DNA of 5,756 nt. Origin: Bacteroidales bacterium (GTDB lineage: Bacteria; Bacteroidota; Bacteroidia; Bacteroidales; FEN-979). The notes under the pieces were generated by a model. That model was given only the letters and a program-made list of their open reading frames with translations, did not search any database and was not told where the DNA came from. This document shows, one piece after another, positions 1-5,649 of this stretch. Where the stretch lies: the NCBI GenBank assembly GCA_016926765.1, contig JAFGNY010000062.1, positions 1 through 5,756 on the forward strand. The letters are read 5' to 3'. Position 1 is the first letter of the stretch. Each line of letters begins with the position of its first letter. The position numbers and the translations under genes are program-made.

Positions 1-304
1 AGAAGGCCTGAAACACGATGGCTACAAACAGGGCGTTGAGCACAATGGCCATCACAGCGCCCATGAATGTGGAATGATAGATCCACCAGGTCGTTAGCAG
101 ATTCCATGTAAAGAATGCCGGGTAGGAGTAAAAGAGAAAGCTGAACCGGACAAACCGGTCACGGTTGCGGGCTATGTAGTCTTCGATATAGAGCAATGGC
201 ACAAAGCCGATAAAAAGCAGACCGGGAAAACCATGTTCCGGCCAGGCGAGGGCAAGAAGGATACCGGAGAGGATGGAGAGGAGAATCAGATGGTACTTCT
301 TCAT
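1..304 (-). CDS. lnt: Apolipoprotein N-acyltransferase, N-terminal part (runs off the window)
   Basis: Lnt transfers the third acyl chain onto the N-terminal cysteine of diacylated lipoproteins in the inner membrane, the last step of lipoprotein maturation. Only the first 101 codons are visible; the catalytic nitrilase-like domain lies beyond base 1. The translation starts MKKYHLILLSILSG, continues with LALAWPEHGFPGLLFIGFVP (residues 18-37), then YIEDYIARNRDRF, and later NLLTTWWIYHSTFMGAVMA (68-86). This order, a first helix ending in LAWP, a second ending in FVPLL, a charged loop and the NLLTTWWI segment, is how I recognise Bacteroidota Lnt. About four hydrophobic helices are visible (near 5-21, 28-40, 55-70, 80-101). 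I chose the ATG at 302-304. An in-frame ATG at 359-361 would add 19 residues, but a TAnnTTTG promoter match lies inside that extension. The gene diverges from the sensor kinase. Identification is from remembered family sequence, not a search. Confidence 0.86.
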   Translation of the reverse strand, partial: MKKYHLILLSILSGILLALAWPEHGFPGLLFIGFVPLLYIEDYIARNRDRFVRFSFLFYSYPAFFTWNLLTTWWIYHSTFMGAVMAIVLNALFVAIVFQAF

Positions 305-331
305 GTTGGCGGGTGAGATGAATTTCTGCCA

Positions 332-339
332 CAAATTTA
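332..339 (-). promoter_or_regulatory. Candidate Bacteroidota -7 element for lnt
   Basis: The minus strand reads TAAATTTG here, an exact match to the Bacteroidota -7 consensus TAnnTTTG. Transcription would begin around 325, giving a leader of about 20 bases before the ATG at 304. No TTG -33 element is visible about 20 bases upstream. The position inside the in-frame extension argues for the downstream lnt start. Confidence 0.5.
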
Positions 340-404
340 CAGAAATAACGGATGGGCTCATCTTCGCCGGAGTCTACGATTCACGAAAAATGACAATAAA
401 ATCG

Positions 405-412
405 TAATTTTG
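405..412 (+). promoter_or_regulatory. Candidate Bacteroidota -7 element for the sensor kinase
   Basis: TAATTTTG, followed by C, matches TAnnTTTG exactly. It ends only four bases before the kinase ATG at 417. If used, transcription would begin at or within a few bases of the start codon, giving a leaderless or nearly leaderless mRNA. No TTG -33 element is seen near 380-386, so this stays a candidate. Confidence 0.45.
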
Positions 413-416
413 CAGG

Positions 417-2528
417 ATGAATCAGCCTATCATTCTGGGACTGTTACAGAATACGGCCATCCTGCTGGCTTTTGGGATGCTGTATGACTATTTCTGGGCC
501 AGGGAAGAACCATCAAAAACCATCTGGCACAAAGTGGTTGCCGGCCTCGTCATCGGGGCTATAGGCATCATTCTTATTCTGACACCCTGGACACTGGTAC
601 CCGGACTCGTATTTGATACCCGGTCGGTGATGCTTTCCGTTTCCGGGCTCTTTTTTGGCCCGATCCCCACGCTCATTGCCATGGTGATCACCAGCGGTTA
701 CCGGATTTTTTTAGGCGGTGACGGAATGTGGATGGGGGTTGCTGTCATCATCACTTCAGGATTCATCGGGATCTTATGGAGAAAATGGCGACCGGATTGG
801 CGTCGAAAAAATTATCTGGTAGAACTCTTGACTCTGGGTCTTGTAGTTCATGTTGTCATGCTTGGTTGTACACTTTTATTACCTCCCGGTGTCAGTTGGC
901 CCACCCTGAAAATCATCGCATTGCCGGTGATAATTATCTATCCGGCCGGAACCCTGCTGTTGGGAATTTTGATGATCAAACGGTCAGAACACTGGGAAAC
1001 CCGTAAAGCCTTGCAGCAAAGCGAAGAACGCTGGCATTTTGCTCTGGAAGGAGCCGGGGATGGGGTTTGGGACTGGAACCCCAAGACCGGAACAGTATTT
1101 TATTCTCACCGATGGAAAGAGATGCTTGGCTTTGATGATGACGAAATTCAGAATAGCATCGAGGAGTGGGATATACTTGTTCATCCGGATGACCGGGATA
1201 CAGTCTATGCCGACCTGAACAGGCACATGGCAGGTGAAACACCTGTATATATGAACATTCACCGGCTGCGTTGCAAGGATGGAACCTTTCTGTGGATTCT
1301 CGACCGCGGGAAGGTCATGGAATGGGATGACCAGGGTCAGCCGGTACGGTTTATCGGAACACATACCAACATCAATGACCGGAAAATGGCGGAAGAGGAA
1401 CTGATATTGGCCAAGTCAAAAGCAGAAGAAAGCGATCGGCTCAAGATGTCTTTTCTTAATAACATTTCTCATGAAGTCAGGACCCCTCTCAATGCCATCC
1501 TGGGATTTACAAGCCTTCTCACGGAAGATCCGGGCATGGAAGACCGGCATCGGTTCGGACAGATCATCAGGTCCAATGCCGATCAGCTTTTATCGATCAT
1601 CGATGATGTACTCGAGTTTTCACGACTTGAAACAGAGACATTGGTCCCCGAAAAACTTCCTTTTTCGGTTTCGGAACTGCTGCAAGATCTTGCTCATACC
1701 ATGCAGCCGCTGGCAGAGGAGAAGAACCTTTCGTGGAGGCATTTATCCACCCTGGATGAGGAGATGGATATAATCCTGGGCGATCGTTCACGAATCCGGC
1801 AGGTACTGACCTGCTTCCTCAGCAATGCGATTAAATATACACAGGATGGCGGGGTTGAAACCCGGGTCGAAACAGATGACAAATGGATTATTTTTTCGGT
1901 TCGGGATACCGGTATCGGTATTGAGGAGGAGCATCAGGAAAAGATTTTTGAACGATTCTTCAGGACGCCAGTGGCCCAGGAAATGGCTGTAAGGGGGACA
2001 GGGTTGGGGCTGAGTATTGCACAGCAACTCATAGAGATGATGGGAGGAGGCATTGGGATTCAACCTCTCCTCCCACGTGGAACGGAATTTTATTTCCGCC
2101 TGCCCCTGGTCAGTACCGGGAATTCCCGGTTGGCCCAAAAAGATGTTTTGGCTTCCATGGATCTCTCCGCACTCCATCTGTTGGTTGCGGAGGATGAAGA
2201 GGATAATTTTGAGTTTCTGAAAGTCCTGCTGGGCAAAAAGGTGATGAAAATGACCCATGCTGTCAACGGAAAAGAGGTGTTGGAAATCCTCAACCACTCT
2301 ACCCCGGATCTGATCCTGATGGACCTGAAAATGCCGGTGATGGATGGTTATGAAGCGGCCAGGGAGATCAGAAAGTCAGGCATAACAATTCCGATCATTG
2401 CATTGACAGCCTATTCTCAGCCTGAGGAGAAAAAGTTGGCTGCAGAAGCAGGATGCTCCCTGTTCATCAGCAAACCCATTTCAAAAAAGGTGTTGTTCGA
2501 GGCCATCGGTAACGTGCTGGCGGGATGA
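417..2528 (+). CDS. Hybrid sensor histidine kinase with LytS-type 5TM sensor, PAS and C-terminal receiver
   Basis: A membrane-bound hybrid two-component kinase of 703 residues. The N-terminal 190 residues hold about six hydrophobic helices (near 4-22, 39-57, 71-95, 106-121, 134-155, 166-187). They include the block DTRSVMLSVSGLFFGP (67-82), YRIFLGGDGMWMG (95-107) and TSGFIG, typical of the 5TM-5TMR_LYT sensor family seen in LytS-like proteins. A PAS domain (about 200-323, PAS_3 type, with GDGVWDWN, HPDD and RCKDGTFLWI) follows. HisKA carries the phospho-acceptor His352 in NISHEVRTPLNAILGF. The ATPase domain has the N box (Asn470 in FLSNAIKYT), G1 DTGIG (497-501), the F box FERFF, and G2 RGTGLGLS (526-533). 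The receiver (about 586-700) has Glu592/Asp593, phospho-acceptor Asp636 in LMDLKMPVMDG, Thr664 and Lys686. All catalytic residues look intact. No DNA-binding response regulator is adjacent, so the phosphorelay output must lie elsewhere. The ligand is unknown. The start at 417 leaves a natural first TM helix. Confidence 0.95.
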   Translation: MNQPIILGLLQNTAILLAFGMLYDYFWAREEPSKTIWHKVVAGLVIGAIGIILILTPWTLVPGLVFDTRSVMLSVSGLFFGPIPTLIAMVITSGYRIFLGGDGMWMGVAVIITSGFIGILWRKWRPDWRRKNYLVELLTLGLVVHVVMLGCTLLLPPGVSWPTLKIIALPVIIIYPAGTLLLGILMIKRSEHWETRKALQQSEERWHFALEGAGDGVWDWNPKTGTVFYSHRWKEMLGFDDDEIQNSIEEWDILVHPDDRDTVYADLNRHMAGETPVYMNIHRLRCKDGTFLWILDRGKVMEWDDQGQPVRFIGTHTNINDRKMAEEELILAKSKAEESDRLKMSFLNNISHEVRTPLNAILGFTSLLTEDPGMEDRHRFGQIIRSNADQLLSIIDDVLEFSRLETETLVPEKLPFSVSELLQDLAHTMQPLAEEKNLSWRHLSTLDEEMDIILGDRSRIRQVLTCFLSNAIKYTQDGGVETRVETDDKWIIFSVRDTGIGIEEEHQEKIFERFFRTPVAQEMAVRGTGLGLSIAQQLIEMMGGGIGIQPLLPRGTEFYFRLPLVSTGNSRLAQKDVLASMDLSALHLLVAEDEEDNFEFLKVLLGKKVMKMTHAVNGKEVLEILNHSTPDLILMDLKMPVMDGYEAAREIRKSGITIPIIALTAYSQPEEKKLAAEAGCSLFISKPISKKVLFEAIGNVLAG

Positions 2529-2536
2529 CCGTTACC
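2508..2536 (+). other. Inverted repeat spanning the kinase stop codon
   Basis: GGTAACG (2508-2514) and CGTTACC (2530-2536) are perfect 7-base inverted arms around a 15-base loop that contains the TGA stop at 2526-2528. No T-run follows, so it is not a standard intrinsic terminator. It may shape the mRNA 3' end or be chance. Confidence 0.3.
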
Positions 2537-2616
2537 TGACTTCCTGATTCCTGATGCCGGATGATGAGATGGGAGAGACGGTGGGAAAGATCGTGAATAA
2601 CGTGAATTTACCTCCC
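2529..2616. other. Convergent spacer between the kinase and hflX
   Basis: These 88 bases separate two genes that end toward each other. I see no classic GC stem plus T-run in either direction. Three CCTGA units, spaced 8 and 7 bases (2535-2539, 2543-2547, 2550-2554), form a short degenerate repeat, and TTCACG occurs twice on the minus strand near 2591-2605. No ORF of note is present. Confidence 0.5.
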
Positions 2617-3795
2617 TCATCCCTCCTTCTCCGGCCATCTCGTCTGCTGAATCTTCCGAACCTCTCGGTACAGGATTTCACGGAAACTCTCAGCATTCGT
2701 TCTTTCACCCGCTGAAATAAAAACCGATGGTGTATTTTCCCGGGCGATCCACCTCTTCTCCAACTCGTCCAATGTCCAGTTGGATTTTTCGGGAGGAGCC
2801 AGGTCATCCGGATCCTTTGGTTCATGGCGGTAGGCATCGATCTTGTTGAATAATAAGATCGTTGGTTTGTCAGCCGCCCCGATCTCCGTGAGGGTTTGCC
2901 GAACGACTTCGACCTGTTGCTCATGACCGGGATGAGAGATGTCGACAATATGAATAAGGATATCGGATTCTCGCACTTCATCCAGCGTAGATTTGAAGGA
3001 CTCGATCAGGGAATGCGGCAGTTTACGGATAAAACCGACGGTATCGGAAAGCAGAAATGGCTGTGTATGGATGACCACTTTCCTGACGGTCGTATCGAGG
3101 GTTGCAAACAACTTGTCTTCAGCAAAAACATCCGATTTGCTCAACAGGTTCATGACAGTCGACTTCCCAACATTGGTATACCCAACCAACGCAACCCTGA
3201 CCAGCTTCCCGCGGTTCTTTCGCTGGGTTGCGTTTTGTTTGTCGATCTCTTTCAGCTTTTGTTTCAGAAGTTTGATACGGGTACGGAGAATCCGCCGGTC
3301 GGTCTCGATCTCCTGTTCCCCGGGGCCTCTCAGCCCGATCCCTCCCCGTTGTTTTTCGAGGTGGGTCCACATACGGGTAAGACGGGGCAACAGGTATTCG
3401 CACTGGGCCAGTTCGACCTGCGTACGGGCCGTAGAGGTTTGTGCCCGCCGGGCGAAAATATCCAGGATCAGATTGTTGCGGTCAATAATCCGGCAGTTGA
3501 GCTCTTTCTCAATATTCCGGATCTGGCTGGAGGAGAGTTCATCGTCGAAAACGGCCAGATCGGTGCAATGGTCCCTGATGTAATCACTGATTTCAACCAG
3601 TTTTCCGGAACCAACGAAGGTTTTGGGATCGGGATAGGGAAGGTTCTGGATAAACTGTTTCCCCGGGATGCCACCGGCCGTTTCGATCAGGAAAGCCAGC
3701 TCGCCGAGATGTTCATGGGTTGTATCCGGCGTTTCACCTGCGCGTGTGACACCGATGAGGATAGTGGTTTCGGGTTGGTTGGGTAATCCGATCAT
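2617..3795 (-). CDS. hflX: GTPase HflX
   Basis: HflX is a conserved TRAFAC-class GTPase that binds the 50S ribosomal subunit and splits stalled ribosomes, notably under stress. From the ATG at 3793-3795 the protein is 392 residues, normal for the family. The N-terminal HflX domain shows GGIPGKQFIQNLPYPDPKTF then VGSGKL (about 41-66), and FDDELSSSQIRNIE. The linker has the family signature ARTQVELAQCEYLLPRL and RGGIGLRGPGEQEIETDRR, then a charged coiled coil. The G domain has G1 GYTNVGKS (205-212), a G2 threonine in FATLDTT, G3 DTVGF (251-255), G4 NKID (317-320) and G5 near SAG (361-363). An upstream in-frame ATG at 3835-3837 would add 14 residues and overlap the ATPase gene by 31 bases; residues 1-14 of that version lack HflX similarity, so I prefer 3795. 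It follows the ATPase gene by 11 bases with no promoter visible between, so the two are probably co-transcribed. Confidence 0.97.
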   Translation of the reverse strand: MIGLPNQPETTILIGVTRAGETPDTTHEHLGELAFLIETAGGIPGKQFIQNLPYPDPKTFVGSGKLVEISDYIRDHCTDLAVFDDELSSSQIRNIEKELNCRIIDRNNLILDIFARRAQTSTARTQVELAQCEYLLPRLTRMWTHLEKQRGGIGLRGPGEQEIETDRRILRTRIKLLKQKLKEIDKQNATQRKNRGKLVRVALVGYTNVGKSTVMNLLSKSDVFAEDKLFATLDTTVRKVVIHTQPFLLSDTVGFIRKLPHSLIESFKSTLDEVRESDILIHIVDISHPGHEQQVEVVRQTLTEIGAADKPTILLFNKIDAYRHEPKDPDDLAPPEKSNWTLDELEKRWIARENTPSVFISAGERTNAESFREILYREVRKIQQTRWPEKEG

Positions 3796-3806
3796 TTGCC
3801 TGGTTA

Positions 3807-5162
3807 TCAGATGGTTCGATAGTTGTGGATAAACCATTCAATATATTGCGGGAGCTTAGTCCCCAGGTAGTACGGCAAATTCATCAACAGATAGGGGATG
3901 CCTGAAGGGGTTTTGACATTCTCCACAGAGAACCGATTGGCCAGCAATCTGACAGCATATGGATGACCACACGATTCCATGAACTGATGGAGAGATCGTA
4001 GTTTTCCCTGTTCCCCCGATTTTATCTCGATAGGGATCAGGTATTGTTTGTAATGATACACCAGATCAACCTCAGCGCTGCTTTTTGCTTTTTCCCTGAC
4101 CCAGAAATGGGGCTTATATAAAGTCGAATCATGTTGCGATTGCAATTCTTGAATCACCATGTGTTGGATTATTCTTCCCTTACAGACCAGATGCAAATCA
4201 TTGACTCCGATCATTTCTGCCTGGATATTTAATGCATGATTCAGGAGTCCGGTATCGAGAAACTGCAGACGAGGTCTTTTTTTAAGATCTTCATTCATTG
4301 GGGGAGTCAGGGATGTTGAAGGATAAACTAATCGCACGACACGAGCCAGATCAAGCGCTCTTAGAGCTTTGCCGATTTCCCTGGATCTGTAGACCGAGTT
4401 TCCAAAACCTTCAAAGCTGATTCTGTCTTTTTCATTTGGCGAAGAATCTATGACATGCCTTATAATTTTTCTTTCTGTTTGGTTGGAGGCATACTTTTCC
4501 GCATCATCTTTATACCCCTGCCACAAAGCATCATAGATACCCCCTATATTAGCAAAACTATGATCGGTTACATATTGTTTAATCGCTTCAGGCATCCCCC
4601 CGACGATCGTATAGTTGTGGAATTGCTCTGTCATGGATTGGTAACCGAAACCATGACAAGGAATGGTATTCAGCTCAGTCAGAGCCTGCTGATTACCTTC
4701 TGCCATCAAAAATTCTTCAAAATCGAACGGATGAAGCACCATTTGTTCTACCCGCCCAACAGGAAATGAAGCGACTTTTTTCAACACGAATTCAAGAAGA
4801 GAGCCTGCAGCTACTACATAGAGGTGGGGCAATTCTTCATAAAAATACCTAAGTTGTTGTATGGCTTTTGGCGATTCCTGTATTTCATCCAGAAATAACA
4901 GGGTTGGTTTGTCTGTTTTTGGGATCCGGGTTATCAGGTAGATCGCATCCATCAGATAAGAAACCGAATCAACCTCCTCGAAAAGCCGACGATATTGATC
5001 TTTCTCGAGATTCAGTTCGATAAAATGGGTAAATTCAGCGGCAAATTGTCTGATCAATGTTGATTTACCTACCTGGCGGGCGCCCCTGATCAATAATGGT
5101 TTCCTGCCGGGACTTTCCTTCCATTTCATTAATTTAAAGAGTGCTTTCCGGTTGAATATCAT
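3807..5162 (-). CDS. AAA_14 / DUF4143 family ATPase with PD-(D/E)XK-like C-terminus
   Basis: A 451-residue ATPase of the family common in accessory regions of bacteria and archaea; its biological role is not established. From the ATG at 5160-5162 it begins MIFNRKALFKLMKWKESP, the usual N-terminus. Walker A is GARQVGKST (27-35), Walker B LLFLDEIQ with Asp92-Glu93, sensor-1 like AAGSLLE (118-124), a probable arginine finger in PVGRVEQ (Arg137), and GGMPEAI (188-194). Residues near 249-280 (RISFEGFG to ALDLARVV) resemble a winged helix, followed by FLDTGLLNHAL (301-311). The C-terminal domain has EVDLVY and IPIEIKSG; Asp366, Glu379 and Lys381 fit a PD-(D/E)XK nuclease-like D...ExK pattern. An open frame continues upstream to beyond 5468, but that part encodes VOC remnant and promoter repeats, and the family N-terminus plus a TAnnTTTG box support 5162. 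Some stretches are AT-rich (4441-4500 has 21 G+C of 60), but not uniformly. Confidence 0.93.
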   Translation of the reverse strand: MIFNRKALFKLMKWKESPGRKPLLIRGARQVGKSTLIRQFAAEFTHFIELNLEKDQYRRLFEEVDSVSYLMDAIYLITRIPKTDKPTLLFLDEIQESPKAIQQLRYFYEELPHLYVVAAGSLLEFVLKKVASFPVGRVEQMVLHPFDFEEFLMAEGNQQALTELNTIPCHGFGYQSMTEQFHNYTIVGGMPEAIKQYVTDHSFANIGGIYDALWQGYKDDAEKYASNQTERKIIRHVIDSSPNEKDRISFEGFGNSVYRSREIGKALRALDLARVVRLVYPSTSLTPPMNEDLKKRPRLQFLDTGLLNHALNIQAEMIGVNDLHLVCKGRIIQHMVIQELQSQHDSTLYKPHFWVREKAKSSAEVDLVYHYKQYLIPIEIKSGEQGKLRSLHQFMESCGHPYAVRLLANRFSVENVKTPSGIPYLLMNLPYYLGTKLPQYIEWFIHNYRTI

Positions 5163-5168
5163 TGACCA

Positions 5169-5248
5169 TGTAATATATTCCGGGCAAATATACAATAAAT
5201 GTGTAATAAATACCGCGTAAAAGTGAGAATCATTTGTAATAAATACGG
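5169..5248 (-). repeat. Three direct repeats at an exact 33-bp period over the ATPase promoter
   Basis: On the plus strand the 14-base units are TGTAATAAATACGG (5235-5248), TGTAATAAATACCG (5202-5215) and a weaker TGTAATATATTCCG (5169-5182). Start-to-start spacing is 33 bases both times, about three helical turns. In gene sense the core GTATTTATTAC is a near-palindrome with GTA/TAC arms. The two stronger copies match at 16 of 19 positions over 5199-5217 and 5232-5250. One copy lies at the predicted transcription start, one over the -33 region and one further upstream, as expected for operator sites. Confidence 0.75.
5185..5192 (-). promoter_or_regulatory. Candidate Bacteroidota -7 element for the ATPase (and hflX)
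   Basis: The minus strand reads TATATTTG followed by C, an exact TAnnTTTG match. The start of transcription would fall near 5178-5180, leaving a leader of 16-18 bases before the ATG at 5162. The box sits between the first and second copies of the 33-bp repeat. No TTG -33 element is seen; the -33 region is the middle repeat itself. Confidence 0.6.
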
Positions 5249-5267
5249 GGTATGTTATTGCCCCTCC

Positions 5268-5516
5268 TCCTTTTTCCTTCGGAGACCATTCTCCCCCGGC
5301 ATCACTGCCCATCAGAACGGTTTCCCGGCTGATGGGTAGCGAAATGTGCATGATCTGGTCTTTCATCTGATCCGGCAAAGGCGGCATGCCTTCCTGCGGA
5401 GGCATTTCACCAAAGGTTCCTACATAGGGAAATTCCCCTCCGAACACGGATTTGGAAAACTCGAACACGGCACGGCAGTTGCCTTCAAAGGTCAGGTAGA
5501 TGTTTACGGTTGTTAC
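5268..5516 (-). pseudogene. Remnant of a PhnB-like VOC (glyoxalase superfamily) gene
   Basis: The frame reads VTTVNIYLTFEGNCRAVFEF, then SKSVFGGEFPYVGTFGEMPP, MPPLPDQMKDQIMHISLPIS and TVLMGSDAGGEWSPKEK. This is the N-terminal half (about 82 residues) of a PhnB-like VOC protein, a family normally near 140 residues, some members of which are metal-dependent enzymes and many uncharacterised. Similarity stops near 5268, where the ATPase repeat region begins; the expected second half (the region usually ending in a WGAYFG-like stretch) is missing. No ATG lies at the expected start: the codon there is GTA (5514-5516), the only common alternative in frame is GTG at 5466-5468 inside the conserved region, and a TGA closes the frame at 5595-5597. 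I infer a gene broken by insertion or replacement. A non-canonical start and a real fusion to the ATPase are possible but less likely. Confidence 0.72.
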
Positions 5517-5649
5517 ACCTGACGCAGAAATCCTCCCGGTTAATCCGGTATTTGTGCGTGTAAAGATAATACAACCGGAGGATCCTGAGGTCTGTCAGGA
5601 TCTGAGTTAAAATCTTCATACATTTACCAGACGATTTATACCCTGTCAT
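5517..5649. other. Divergent spacer between the VOC remnant and hsdM
   Basis: This 133-base stretch carries no gene I can support. It holds the 8-base inverted repeat at 5581-5602, a short CCGG-TTAAT-CCGG dyad at 5536-5548, and an imperfect plus-strand -7 match TACATTTA (5619-5626) that might serve hsdM. On the minus strand TATCTTTA near 5560-5567 is a similar imperfect match that may have served the VOC gene. Confidence 0.4.
5581..5602. repeat. 8-base perfect inverted repeat upstream of hsdM
   Basis: GATCCTGA (5581-5588) and TCAGGATC (5595-5602) are perfect inverted arms separated by GGTCTG. There is no T-run on either side, so an operator-like dyad is more likely than a terminator. It lies 48 bases upstream of the hsdM start. 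Confidence 0.5.

Noticed and set aside
1788..2297. Long minus-strand open frame opposite the kinase
   Set aside because: It lies entirely within the kinase ATPase and receiver domains in another frame and has no domain-like sequence.
2896..3786. A 296-codon open frame on the plus strand opposite hflX
   Set aside because: It is a mirror of the hflX codons; the translation shows no recognisable domain while hflX shows every GTPase motif.
5169..5248. A CRISPR array
   Set aside because: Only three short degenerate units with about 19 bases between the 14-base cores, located on a promoter; no longer repeat, no cas genes in view.
3796..5270. Insertion sequence carrying the ATPase
   Set aside because: No transposase, terminal inverted repeats or target duplication could be found at the two boundaries by eye.
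5163..5468. N-terminal 102 residues of a 553-residue version of the ATPase
   Set aside because: They encode a VOC remnant and the promoter repeats, start at a GTG inside the VOC similarity, and precede a family-typical ATPase N-terminus at 5162.
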